Of a stretch of 24,825 bases of DNA, positions 8,554 through 17,018 are shown in pieces. A program made the position numbers and the translations under genes. The notes beneath the pieces are model-generated. The model was not told where the DNA came from. It was given only the letters and a program-made list of their open reading frames with translations, and did no database searches. The stretch covers positions 11,647 to 36,471 of the forward strand of contig DHSB01000029.1 of assembly GCA_002408385.1 (NCBI GenBank). Direction: 5' to 3'. Source of the DNA: Myxococcales bacterium UBA5297 (GTDB lineage Bacteria > Myxococcota > Myxococcia > Myxococcales > UBA5297). Within the stretch, counting starts at the first letter, position 1, and every line of letters begins with the position of its first letter.

Positions 8554-8572
8554 AATAGGTGATTCGAGAAGC

Positions 8573-9205
8573 ATGGCCTCTGAACGAACGATAGGCAGAC
8601 TCAGCCTCTACAGGCGCGCTCTTCTGCGGCTGCAGGTTGAGGAGCGTCGTCCGTTCGTCTACTCACACGAGCTGGCCGGCCTCACCGCGGTGAGCGCCGC
8701 GCAGGTGCGCCGCGATCTGATGTCGATCGGCTATTCGGGCAGCCCCAACCGCGGCTACGACATCGGCGAGTTGGTGCGCTCGATCGCCGAACAGCTCGAC
8801 GACCCGTCCGGCCAAGGAATGGCCGTGGTCGGTGTCGGCAACCTCGGCCGGGCGATCATCAACTACGTCTCGCGCCAGCGCCCGCGCCTGGCGGTTGGCG
8901 CCGCGTTCGACAAGGACCCGGACAAGGCCGGTCGCGTCATCCAGGGCTGTCGGGTCTATAGCCTCGAGCGGATGCCGGATGTCGTGCGCGAGCAGCGCAT
9001 CCAGGTCGGCCTGATCTCGGTGCCCGCCGGCGCCGCGCAGGACGCGGCCGACCGGCTGGTCGCCGCCGGGGTGAGCGGCATCCTCAACTTCGCCCCAGCC
9101 TCGGTGCACGTGCCCGCGCACGTCTTTTCCGAGGATCTCGACTTGATCACGACTTTGGAGAAGGTGGCCTACTTCGCCCGCGTCGGTAAGGGCTCGGAGC
9201 GGTAG
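8573..9205 (+). CDS. rex: Redox-sensing transcriptional repressor Rex
   Basis: A 210-residue repressor, the usual Rex length. Residues 1-75 are a winged helix with the typical RPFVYSHELA...AAQVRRDLMSIGYSG...GYDIGEL run. Residues 80-210 are a Rossmann fold with G87-x-G89-xx-G92 (VVGVGNLGRAI) that binds NAD(H). Rex binds DNA when NAD+ is high and lets go when NADH rises. The frame could begin at a GTG at 8543, but that start lies inside the predicted operator; the ATG at 8573 gives the normal N-terminus. The gene precedes hydC by 40 bases and has a Rex-type site in its own leader, so it probably controls the hydrogenase operon and itself. Confidence 0.95.
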   Translation: MASERTIGRLSLYRRALLRLQVEERRPFVYSHELAGLTAVSAAQVRRDLMSIGYSGSPNRGYDIGELVRSIAEQLDDPSGQGMAVVGVGNLGRAIINYVSRQRPRLAVGAAFDKDPDKAGRVIQGCRVYSLERMPDVVREQRIQVGLISVPAGAAQDAADRLVAAGVSGILNFAPASVHVPAHVFSEDLDLITTLEKVAYFARVGKGSER

Positions 9206-9245
9206 GCCGTACGAAGAGCAGTCCACCTCAAGGAGGACAGACCGA

Positions 9246-9767
9246 ATGTCGCAAACGACGGCCAGCGCCGGGCCGGGAGCTACACCGGGCAGCGACGACA
9301 AGCTCGCCCACGTGCTCGCAACCTTTCCCGAGGCCAAGCGCGAATACCTGATTCCGATTCTACAGGCGGTGCAGGAGTCGCAGGGCTTTCTGTCCCGCGA
9401 GGCGATCGTCCGCATCGCCGGCCACCTGGGGCTGCCCGCGAGCAAGGTCTTCGGGGTCGCCACCTTCTACAACCAGTTCCGTTTCCAGTCCCAGGGCCGG
9501 TTCAACGTCCAGGTCTGCCGGGGCACCGCCTGCCACGTGAAGGGCTCGGCCGCGGTGCTCAACGCCGTCAAGCGGGGCTTGAAGGTCGAGCCTGGTCAGA
9601 CCACCCGCGACGGCGTCTTCAGCCTCGAGGTGGTCGCCTGCATCGGCGCCTGCGGGCTCGCCCCGGTGATTACCGCCGGCGGCGACTTCCACGCCGCTGT
9701 CCAGCCCGACAAGGTCAACCGCATCCTTCAGTCCTACAGAAAGAGGGCCGCCGATGATGCCGCTTAA
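9246..9767 (+). CDS. hydC: NAD-linked [FeFe] hydrogenase, gamma subunit (NuoE-like, [2Fe-2S])
   Basis: A 173-residue protein of the NuoE/HydC family: a helical N-terminal part and a thioredoxin-like domain holding one [2Fe-2S] cluster. Ligands are C91-x4-C96 and C132-x3-C136, the standard spacing. The block LPASKVFGVATFYNQF is typical of NuoE-like subunits. In HydABC enzymes this small subunit sits beside the flavin subunit in the electron path. AAGGAGG nine bases before the ATG is the strongest ribosome site in the operon. The last 14 bases overlap the start of hydB, which suggests coupled translation and fixed stoichiometry. The first 15 residues are a poorly conserved Gly/Ala/Thr stretch. 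Confidence 0.95.
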   Translation: MSQTTASAGPGATPGSDDKLAHVLATFPEAKREYLIPILQAVQESQGFLSREAIVRIAGHLGLPASKVFGVATFYNQFRFQSQGRFNVQVCRGTACHVKGSAAVLNAVKRGLKVEPGQTTRDGVFSLEVVACIGACGLAPVITAGGDFHAAVQPDKVNRILQSYRKRAADDAA

Positions 9768-11739
9768 GTGCTGCGATCGTTGCTGGCACGGCCCCGAGCG
9801 CCCGTGCCCAGACTTCATTACCTGCTTTAGCGAGGGTCCGCGTTGCCACGCCGACGCGACCTGCTCCGAGAAGGCCAAGAGCCGCCTGAGCGCCTTGCGG
9901 CGCGAGAGCGTGCCGCGTCCGGCCATCTTCGTGGGCACCGGAAGCTGCGGGCTTGGCGCTGGTGCCGACAAGACGCTCGCCGCGGTGCGTGACTACGTCT
10001 CGAGCAAGGGCATCGACGCCGACGTGCTCGAGGTCGGCTGCATCGGCATGTGCACCGCCGAGCCGATGGTCGACATCCAGCTCCCCGGGCGCGCCCGCGT
10101 CAGCTTCGGGAAGGTGACCGGCGACAAGGTGCCCGCGCTGCTCGACTCGATGCTCGAGGGCAAGGTCCCCTTTGACCTGGTGCTCTACCAGTTCCGCAGC
10201 CAGACGCTCGAGCCGTTCGAGGGCGTGCTGCGCCAGGACCAGCACCCGTTCTTCGCCCCGCAGACGCGCCGGGTGCTCGTCAACTGCGGCATCATCAACC
10301 CCGCGAGCATCGGGGAGTACCTCGCCCGCGGTGGCTACCAGGCGATGGCGCTCGGGCTGCGCTCGAGGACCCCGGCCGAGCTGTGCGACACGGTCGAGAA
10401 GTCCGGCCTGCGCGGCCGCGGCGGCGGGGGCTTCCCCACCGGCACCAAGTGGAAGTTCGCCGCCAAGGAGGCCGCCGACCAGCGCTACCTGGTCTGCAAC
10501 GCCGACGAGGGCGACCCGGGCGCGTTCATGAACCGCGCGGAGATCGAGGGCGACCCGCACCGCTTGCTCGAGGGCATGGCGATCGCCGCCTACGCCATCG
10601 GCGCGACCAAGGCCTACGTCTACATCCGCGCCGAGTACCCGCTGGCGATCAAGCGCCTCAACGAGGCGATCGCCCAGGCGAAGGCCATGGGGCTGCTCGG
10701 CCGCAACATCCTCGACTCGGGCTTCAGCTTCGAGATCGTCATCAAGCAGGGCGCCGGCGCCTTTGTCTGCGGCGAGGAGACCGCGCTGCTGCACTCGATA
10801 GAAGGCCGGCGCGGCATGCCGCGCCCGAGGCCTCCGTTCCCGGCGGTCAAGGGGCTGTTCGGCAAGCCGACCGTCATCAACAACGTCGAGACCTTCTACA
10901 ACCTGCCCGGCATCGTGCTCAACGGGCCGGAGTGGTTTGCCTCGGTCGGCACCGAGAAGAGCAAGGGGACCAAGGTCTTCGCGCTCTCCGGGCGCGTGGC
11001 GCGCACCGGCCTTGCCGAGGTCGCCTACGGCACCACCGTGCGCCAGGTCATCTTCGACATCGGCGGCGGCATCCCCGAGGGCAAGGCCTTCAAGGCGGTG
11101 CAGATCGGCGGTCCGTCCGGCGGCTGTCTGCCGACCGAACACCTCGATCTGCCGATCGACTACGAGTCGATGAAGAGCGCGGGCGCCATCATGGGCTCGG
11201 GCGGCCTGGTCGTGATGGACGAGACGACCTGCATGGTCGATCTGGCGCGCTTCTTCATGGACTTCATCCAGCGCGAGAGCTGCGGCAAGTGCATCCCGTG
11301 CCGCGAGGGCACCCGCCGCATGCTCGGGATCCTCACGCACATCTCCGAGGGTCGGCGCGGCGAGAAGGGCACCGCGACCCTCGAGCGCTTCCAGGGCGTG
11401 ATGTACATGCAGCGGCTGGCCAACGTGATCCGCGACACCAGCCTCTGCGGGCTGGGCCAGACTGCGCCCAACCCCGTGCTCAGCACCCTGCGCTACTTCC
11501 GCGAGGAGTACGAGGCGCACGTCTTCGAGCGCCGGTGCCCCGCGGGCGCCTGCCATGAGCTGCTCAGCTATCGGGTCGAAGCCGAGCTGTGCAAGGGATG
11601 CGGGGTCTGCGTCAAGAGCTGCCCGTCCGACGCCATCATCGGGTCACTCAAGCAGCCTCACGAGATCCTCCAGGACAAGTGCATCGCCTGCGGCACCTGC
11701 GTCGAGACCTGCCGGTTCGGCGCCATCCGGGCCGCCTAA
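9754..11739 (+). CDS. hydB: NAD-linked [FeFe] hydrogenase, beta subunit (NuoF-like, FMN and NAD binding)
   Basis: A 661-residue flavin subunit. In order: a Cys/His-rich N-terminal stretch (C6, C7, C10, H12, C18, C24, C31, H32, C37); a thioredoxin-like [2Fe-2S] domain with C65 and C96-x3-C100; the NuoF core with the FMN/NAD loop GRGGGGFPTG (220-229); the NuoF [4Fe-4S] site SCGKCIPC (C510, C513, C516, plus C565); and two C-terminal ferredoxin [4Fe-4S] motifs starting at C613 and C643. HydB takes electrons from or gives them to NAD(H), and in bifurcating enzymes also ferredoxin. The start is the first of two ATGs at 9754, which overlaps hydC by 14 bases and is preceded by AGAGG. The N-terminal Cys-rich stretch is extra to the plain NuoF plan. 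Confidence 0.96.
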   Translation: MMPLKCCDRCWHGPERPCPDFITCFSEGPRCHADATCSEKAKSRLSALRRESVPRPAIFVGTGSCGLGAGADKTLAAVRDYVSSKGIDADVLEVGCIGMCTAEPMVDIQLPGRARVSFGKVTGDKVPALLDSMLEGKVPFDLVLYQFRSQTLEPFEGVLRQDQHPFFAPQTRRVLVNCGIINPASIGEYLARGGYQAMALGLRSRTPAELCDTVEKSGLRGRGGGGFPTGTKWKFAAKEAADQRYLVCNADEGDPGAFMNRAEIEGDPHRLLEGMAIAAYAIGATKAYVYIRAEYPLAIKRLNEAIAQAKAMGLLGRNILDSGFSFEIVIKQGAGAFVCGEETALLHSIEGRRGMPRPRPPFPAVKGLFGKPTVINNVETFYNLPGIVLNGPEWFASVGTEKSKGTKVFALSGRVARTGLAEVAYGTTVRQVIFDIGGGIPEGKAFKAVQIGGPSGGCLPTEHLDLPIDYESMKSAGAIMGSGGLVVMDETTCMVDLARFFMDFIQRESCGKCIPCREGTRRMLGILTHISEGRRGEKGTATLERFQGVMYMQRLANVIRDTSLCGLGQTAPNPVLSTLRYFREEYEAHVFERRCPAGACHELLSYRVEAELCKGCGVCVKSCPSDAIIGSLKQPHEILQDKCIACGTCVETCRFGAIRAA

Positions 11740-11750
11740 GGGAGCAAGCC

Positions 11751-13472
11751 GTGATCCAGATCCAAGTCAACAACAAGACGATCGAGGCCAAGCCGGGCGA
11801 GATGCTGCTGGGCGCGTTGCGCCGCGCGGGCATCCAGGTGCCCACGCTGTGCAACATGGAGGAGCTGCTCCCGACCGGCGCCTGCCGTATGTGCGTCGTC
11901 GAGGTCGAGGGCGCTCCTGCCTTGGTGCCAAGCTGCGCCTTCCCGGTCCGCGAGGGGATGAAGGTCAAGACGCACTCGCAGCGAGCGGTCCGGGCGCGCA
12001 AGACCATCCTCGAGCTGCTGCTGGCCAACCACCCGGACGACTGCCTCTACTGTCCGCGCAACGGGAGCTGTGAGCTGCAGAGCCTCGCCGAGAACCTCGG
12101 CGTGCGCCAGCGCCGCTACACGGGCCTGAAGAGCCAGCACAAGATCGACACCTCCAGCCCGTCGCTGGTGCGCGACCCGGACAAGTGCATCCTGTGCGGC
12201 AAGTGCGTGCGCGTCTGCGAAGAGGTCCAGGGCGTGGCCTGCCTCGACTTCATCGGGCGCGGCTCGCAGACCACCGTGGGCACCGCCTTCAACCAGGGGC
12301 TCAACGTCTCGAGCTGCGTCGCCTGCGGCCAGTGCATCCGCGTCTGCCCGACCGGCGCTTTGAGCGAGCAGAGCCACTTCCGCGCGATGCTCAACGCCAT
12401 CGACGACCCCGAGATGACCGTCTGTGTCCAGGTCGCCCCGGCGGTCTCGGTCACCCTGGGCGAGGAGTTCGGGATCAAGCCGGGCGCGGACATCGCTGGG
12501 CTGCTCAACGCGGCGCTGCGGCGGCTGGGCTTCGACTACGTCTTCGACACCGGCTTCTCGGCCGACCTGACCATCATGGAGGAGGGCTCGGAGCTGGTGC
12601 ACCGGCTGCAGAATGGCGGCCGGCTGCCGATGCTGACGAGCTGCTCGCCGGGGTGGATCAAGTTCGTCGAGCAGTTCTACCCGGAGATGATCCCCAACCT
12701 GTCGACCTGCAAGAGCCCGCAGCAGATGCTCGGCGCGGTCGTCAAGGGCTACTTCGCCGAGCGCCAGAAGATCGACCCCGCGAAGATCTTCACCGTCTCG
12801 GTGATGCCCTGCACGGCCAAGAAGTTCGAGGCGGGCCGGGCCGAGATGGTGCGCGGCGACATGGCCGACATCGACCTGGTGCTGACCACCCGCGAGCTCG
12901 CGCGCATCATCCGGATGCGCGGCATCGACTTCAACGCGCTCGAGGCCGAGACCGCCGACACTCCGTTCGGCGAGCGCTCGTCGGCCGGCAAGCTGTTCGG
13001 CGCCACCGGCGGGGTGATGGAGGCGGCGATCCGCAGCGCTCACTTCCTGGTGACCGGCAAGGAGATGGAGAACCTCAAGGTTCAGCCGGTGCGCGGGCTC
13101 GAGGGCATCAAGACCGCCACGGTCAAGGTGGGCGAGGTCGAGCTGAACGTCGCGGTGGTCAGCGGCCTGGCCAACGCGCGCAAGCTGCTCGAGGAGATCC
13201 GCGCCGGACGCAAGGATCTGCACTTCATCGAGGTGATGACCTGCCCCGGTGGCTGCATCAACGGCGGCGGCCAGCCCATCGGCACCGACCTCGAGGCGGT
13301 CAAGGCGCGCATGCAGGCGCTCTATCGGATCGACCGCGAGGAAGGGGTACGCGTCAGCCACGCCAACCCGAGCGTCCAGCGCCTCTACTCCGAGTGGCTG
13401 GGCAAGCCGATGAGCGACGTGAGCCACAAGTACCTGCACACGCACTACCACGCACGCGAGGTTCTCAAGTAG
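11751..13472 (+). CDS. hydA: [FeFe] hydrogenase catalytic alpha subunit (group A3-like, trimeric type)
   Basis: A 573-residue catalytic subunit. It has an N-terminal [2Fe-2S] domain (C34, C45, C48, C62), a His-ligated [4Fe-4S] site (H94, C98, C101, C107), two ferredoxin clusters (CILCGKCVRVC and CVACGQCIRVC), then the H-cluster domain. The three signatures are L1 TSCSPGW (C298), L2 MPCTAKKFE (C354) and L3 MTCPGGCINGGGQP (C498, C502). L1 has Ser299 where TSCCPGW is the classic form. The C-terminal small-subunit-like segment ends KYLHTHYHAR. It makes or oxidises H2; with HydB and HydC it fits the NAD-linked bifurcating or confurcating group. The frame is open further upstream, but the GTG at 11751 has GGGAG six bases before it and gives the normal [2Fe-2S] start VIQIQVNNKTIEA. 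It follows hydB by 11 bases. Confidence 0.97.
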   Translation: MIQIQVNNKTIEAKPGEMLLGALRRAGIQVPTLCNMEELLPTGACRMCVVEVEGAPALVPSCAFPVREGMKVKTHSQRAVRARKTILELLLANHPDDCLYCPRNGSCELQSLAENLGVRQRRYTGLKSQHKIDTSSPSLVRDPDKCILCGKCVRVCEEVQGVACLDFIGRGSQTTVGTAFNQGLNVSSCVACGQCIRVCPTGALSEQSHFRAMLNAIDDPEMTVCVQVAPAVSVTLGEEFGIKPGADIAGLLNAALRRLGFDYVFDTGFSADLTIMEEGSELVHRLQNGGRLPMLTSCSPGWIKFVEQFYPEMIPNLSTCKSPQQMLGAVVKGYFAERQKIDPAKIFTVSVMPCTAKKFEAGRAEMVRGDMADIDLVLTTRELARIIRMRGIDFNALEAETADTPFGERSSAGKLFGATGGVMEAAIRSAHFLVTGKEMENLKVQPVRGLEGIKTATVKVGEVELNVAVVSGLANARKLLEEIRAGRKDLHFIEVMTCPGGCINGGGQPIGTDLEAVKARMQALYRIDREEGVRVSHANPSVQRLYSEWLGKPMSDVSHKYLHTHYHAREVLK

Positions 13473-15485
13473 ATGGAAGCTTTCGCGGACATCCCCCTGA
13501 TCTCAACGATCAAGGAGCGCTGCCGCGTCTGCTACACCTGCGTGCGCGAGTGCCCCGCCAAGGCCATCCGCATCCGCGGTGGCCAGGCGATGGTGCTCGA
13601 AGAGCGCTGCATCGGCTGCGGCAACTGCGTTCGAGTCTGCAGCCAGCGCGCAAAGCAGTTCAGGCGCTGCACCGAGGTGGTGCAGCGCCTGTTTGAGAAG
13701 GGCCGCAAGGTCGCGGCGATCCTCGCCCCGAGCTTCCCGGCCGAGTTCCCGGACCTCCCGGGCGAGCGGGTCGTCGGCCTGCTCAGGCGCCTGGGCTTTG
13801 CCTCGGTGCACGAGACCGGCTTCGGCGCCGACCTGGTGGCCGAGCGCTATCACCGCCTGCTCGAGGCGAACCCGGACAAGCGCTTCATCGGGACGACCTG
13901 CCCGGTGGTGGTCGGCTACGTCGAGCGCTACCGTCCCTCGCTCGTCGGGACCCTGGCGCCCATCGTTTCGCCGATGGTGGCGACCGCCCGGGTGCTGCAC
14001 CAGCTCCACGGTCCGGAGCTGAAGGTGGTCTTCATCGGGCCGTGCATCGCCAAGAAGCGCGAAGCGCTCAGCCGCGCGGTGGCCGGGGAGGTCGCCTCGG
14101 TGCTCACCTTCCTCGAGCTGCGCGAGATGGTGCGCGAGGCGGGCCTGCACCCGATGGAGGTCGAGCCGAGTGACTTCGACCCGCCGCACGCGGGCCGGGG
14201 GCTGCTGTTTCCCATCGCCGGGGGCCTGCTCGAGGCCGCCAGGCTCGACCAGAGCATCGCCCACGGCAACGTCGTCTCGGCAGAGGGCCGCTCGGATTGC
14301 ATGCAGGCCATCGAGGAGTTCGAGAAGGGCTTCGTCGGCCCGGGGCTGCTCGAGGTGCTCTCGTGCCGCGGCTGCGTCATGGGGCCGGGCATGAGCAGCC
14401 GGGCCCCGCTCTTCAGCCGGCGCAGCACCGTGGCCGCCTCCGTGCGCGCGCGGCTGGCGAAGCTTGACGAGAAGGCCTACCGCGAAGCGATGGAGCGCTT
14501 TGCCGAGCTCGACCTGTCACGCGCTTTCCATCCGTACGATCAGCGGCTCGACAGCCCGACCCCGGGCGAGTTGACCGAGATCCTGGCGCGGATGGGCAAG
14601 CTGCGCCTCCAGGACGAGCTCAACTGCGGGGCCTGCGGCTACGAGACCTGCCGCGAGCACGCCGCGGCGATCCACGCGGGGCTGGCCGAGAGCGAGATGT
14701 GCCTGCCCTACACGATCGACCAGCTTCGCCGGGCGGTCTCCGAGCTTGCGGTCTCCAACGGCCGGCTCGCCTGCGCGCAGGAGGCGCTCGCGCACGCCGA
14801 GAAGCTGGCCAGCATGGGCCAGCTCGCCGCGGGCATCGCCCACGAGGTGAACAACCCGCTGGGCGTGGTGCTGATGTACGCCCACCTGATGCTCGACGAG
14901 CTCGCCGCCGACTCGCGCCAGCGCGAGGACGTGGCGATGATCGTGGAGCAGGCCGACCGCTGCAAACGCATCGTCGCGGGGCTGCTCAACTTCGCGCGCC
15001 AGAACAAGCTGATCCTTCAGCGCATCGACGTGCGCGCGCTGATGAAGAGCGCCGGGCAGACCCTCCACGCGCCTCCGGGCGTCGAGGTGCGCCAGGAGCA
15101 CGAGGGCGAGCCGTGGGCCGAGCTCGACCGCGACCAGATGGCCCAGGTGCTCAACAACCTTATCCAAAACGCCTACGACGCGATGCCCTCGGGCGGCACC
15201 CTCGAGCTGTTGACCGGGGGCGATGCCGAGCGCGTCTGGTTCAAGGTGCGCGATACCGGGGTCGGGATTCCGCCGGCGAATCTGACCAAGGTGTTCGAGC
15301 CCTTCTTCACCACCAAGCCCATCGGCAAGGGCACAGGTCTTGGCCTGGCGGTCACCTACGGCATCGTCAAGATGCACCGGGGGGACATCAAGGCCGAGTC
15401 GAATGCGGAACCCGCGCAGGGTCCGACGGGGACCACCTTCACGGTGACGGTGCCCCGCGGGCTCGAAGGAAGAGTGAGCAAATAA
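13473..15485 (+). CDS. Hydrogenase-like sensor histidine kinase (ferredoxin, H-cluster-like, 4Fe-4S and kinase domains fused)
   Basis: A 670-residue soluble fusion. Residues 1-60 hold two ferredoxin [4Fe-4S] motifs (C17, C20, C23, C27; C46, C49, C52, C56). Residues 70-370 resemble the H-cluster domain but with altered motifs: TTCPVV (C143) for L1, GPCIAKKRE (C191) for L2, and [10 protein letters not shown] (C298, C301) for L3, one residue shorter than the normal CxxGC and lacking GGG. A further [4Fe-4S] domain has CGACGYETC with C385, C388, C393 and C410. The kinase has the H-box H457 in [11 protein letters not shown], then [26 protein letters not shown] and GTGLGLAV, all intact. It starts immediately after the hydA stop with no gap. 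The order matches HsfB-type or group C sensory hydrogenase-like proteins. It probably senses redox state or H2; catalysis of H2 is unlikely. Confidence 0.9.
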   Translation: MEAFADIPLISTIKERCRVCYTCVRECPAKAIRIRGGQAMVLEERCIGCGNCVRVCSQRAKQFRRCTEVVQRLFEKGRKVAAILAPSFPAEFPDLPGERVVGLLRRLGFASVHETGFGADLVAERYHRLLEANPDKRFIGTTCPVVVGYVERYRPSLVGTLAPIVSPMVATARVLHQLHGPELKVVFIGPCIAKKREALSRAVAGEVASVLTFLELREMVREAGLHPMEVEPSDFDPPHAGRGLLFPIAGGLLEAARLDQSIAHGNVVSAEGRSDCMQAIEEFEKGFVGPGLLEVLSCRGCVMGPGMSSRAPLFSRRSTVAASVRARLAKLDEKAYREAMERFAELDLSRAFHPYDQRLDSPTPGELTEILARMGKLRLQDELNCGACGYETCREHAAAIHAGLAESEMCLPYTIDQLRRAVSELAVSNGRLACAQEALAHAEKLASMGQLAAGIAHEVNNPLGVVLMYAHLMLDELAADSRQREDVAMIVEQADRCKRIVAGLLNFARQNKLILQRIDVRALMKSAGQTLHAPPGVEVRQEHEGEPWAELDRDQMAQVLNNLIQNAYDAMPSGGTLELLTGGDAERVWFKVRDTGVGIPPANLTKVFEPFFTTKPIGKGTGLGLAVTYGIVKMHRGDIKAESNAEPAQGPTGTTFTVTVPRGLEGRVSK

Positions 15486-15486
15486 A

Positions 15487-15885
15487 ATGAACGCTGAAGC
15501 CAAGGAAAAGCTGATTCTTCTGGTGGACGACGACGAGGACTTCCTCCTTCAGACGCGCATGGCGCTTGAGGCCGCCGGCTACAAGGTGGCGCCCGCGCCC
15601 GGGCTCAAGGAGGCCGAGGCGCTGCTGAGCGAACAGCGCCCGGACCTGGTCGTCGCCGACCTGATGATGGAGTACATGGATGCGGGCTTCGTGCTCTGCC
15701 ACCGCGTCAAGAAGCGCGACTCGACCATTCCGGTCATCCTGGTGACCGCGGTGACCAGCGAGACCGGCATGGAGTTCGAGGGCACCGGTGAGGACCGCAG
15801 TTGGATCAAGGCCGACGCGATCCTCACCAAGCCGGTGCGCGCCGAGCAGCTCAAGCGCGAGGTTCACCGGCTGCTGGAGGGCTGA
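15487..15885 (+). CDS. Single-domain response regulator of the hydrogenase operon
   Basis: A 132-residue receiver without output domain. D14/D15 form the acidic pocket, D58 in VVADLMME is the phospho-acceptor, T87 is the switch residue and K115 lies in LTKP. A short insertion (about 93-106) lies between the switch Thr and the Lys. It begins one base after the stop of the kinase fusion, so the two are almost certainly a pair. The DLMME..D.G segment is shared with the receiver at 2810-3184. No effector domain is present, so it should act by protein contact or pass phosphate on to another protein. Confidence 0.92.
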   Translation: MNAEAKEKLILLVDDDEDFLLQTRMALEAAGYKVAPAPGLKEAEALLSEQRPDLVVADLMMEYMDAGFVLCHRVKKRDSTIPVILVTAVTSETGMEFEGTGEDRSWIKADAILTKPVRAEQLKREVHRLLEG

Positions 15886-15893
15886 CGCCGACC

Positions 15894-17018
15894 ATGGAAG
15901 CGCTCAGGGTGCTGGTAGTCGACGACGAGCTCGGGATGCGCGTGGGCGCCTCCCGGGTGCTCGAGCGCTACACGGTTCCGGTTCCGGAGCTGAGCACCGA
16001 GCTGCGCTTCGAGGTCGACCTGGCCGAGAGCGGGGAGGCGGCGCTGGAGAAGCTCGCCCAGACGCCGCCCGACATCCTGCTGCTCGACCACAAGCTGCCG
16101 GGGATGACCGGGCTCGAGGTGCTCGAGCGCCTCGCGGCCGATGGGCTCGAGGTGCTCACGGTGATGATCACCGCCTACGCGACCCTGGAGACGGCGGTGA
16201 CCGCGACCAAGCGCGGCGCCTTCGACTTTTTGGCCAAGCCCTTCACCCCCGACGAGCTGCGGGCGACCATCTCCAAGGCGAGCAAGCACGTCGCCCTGCA
16301 GCGCCAGGCGCGCCGCCACAATGAGGAGAAGCGGCGCATCAAGTTCGAGTTCGTGCGCGTGCTCGCCCACGAGCTCAAGGCCCCGCTGGCGGCGGTCGAG
16401 GGCTATCTGCTGGCGCTGCAGGAGCGGGCGCTCGGCGAGGAGCTGCGCGCGTACGACCCGATGGTCGAGCGCAGCCTGGTGCGCCTGTCGGGCATGCGCA
16501 AGCTGGTCGTCGACCTGCTTGACATGACCCGCCTCGAGTCGGGCCAAAAGAAGCGGGAGATGGAACAGCTCGACGTTCGCGAGATAGCCCTCCACGCTAT
16601 CGAGACCGTGCGCGCCGAGAGCGAGAAGCGGCGGCTCGCCGTCACGCTGCACGCCGAGGGGCCGGTGCCCTTCATCGCCGACCGCGGCGAGGTCGAGCTG
16701 GTGTTGAACAACCTCGTGACCAACGCGGTGAAGTACAACCGCGACGGCGGTCAGGTCGGCATCCACCTCGAGCTGGCCGACGGCGCGCTGCGGGTGAGGG
16801 TCTCGGACACCGGCATCGGGCTGACCCCCGAGGAGATCGGCCGGCTGTTCAACGACTTCGTGCGCATCAAGAACGAGAAGACCCGCTCCATCAGCGGCAG
16901 CGGGCTCGGGCTGTCGACGGTCAAGAAGGTCGCCGAGCTCTATGGTGGCGAGGCCAAGGTCGAGAGCCAGTACGGCGTCGGGAGCACCTTCGAGGTGACT
17001 CTCGGGTCGGGCCGGTAG
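15894..17018 (+). CDS. Receiver-histidine kinase hybrid
   Basis: A 374-residue soluble protein. Residues 1-130 are a receiver with D65 in ILLLDHKLPG, a Thr switch in MITAYAT and Lys in LAKPF. Residues 145-215 are a HisKA domain with H159 in VLAHELKAPLAAV, and 250-374 a HATPase with NNLVTNAVKYN, DTGIGL and GSGLGLS. The receiver is N-terminal to the kinase, so phosphorylation of the receiver could set kinase activity. There is no membrane segment or separate sensor. The frame extends 31 codons upstream, but the ATG at 15894 starts the receiver cleanly eight bases after the preceding gene. As the last gene of the operon it probably takes its signal from the kinase fusion or the small receiver (inference). 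Confidence 0.92.
   Translation: MEALRVLVVDDELGMRVGASRVLERYTVPVPELSTELRFEVDLAESGEAALEKLAQTPPDILLLDHKLPGMTGLEVLERLAADGLEVLTVMITAYATLETAVTATKRGAFDFLAKPFTPDELRATISKASKHVALQRQARRHNEEKRRIKFEFVRVLAHELKAPLAAVEGYLLALQERALGEELRAYDPMVERSLVRLSGMRKLVVDLLDMTRLESGQKKREMEQLDVREIALHAIETVRAESEKRRLAVTLHAEGPVPFIADRGEVELVLNNLVTNAVKYNRDGGQVGIHLELADGALRVRVSDTGIGLTPEEIGRLFNDFVRIKNEKTRSISGSGLGLSTVKKVAELYGGEAKVESQYGVGSTFEVTLGSGR

Noticed and set aside
8543..8572. GTG at 8543 as the start of rex
   Set aside because: It lies inside the predicted Rex operator and adds ten residues not typical of the family; the ATG at 8573 fits better.
9715..11556. 613-codon minus-strand frame opposite hydB
   Set aside because: Antisense shadow of a gene with clear NuoF motifs. 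Similar shadows lie opposite aspA, hydF and hydA.
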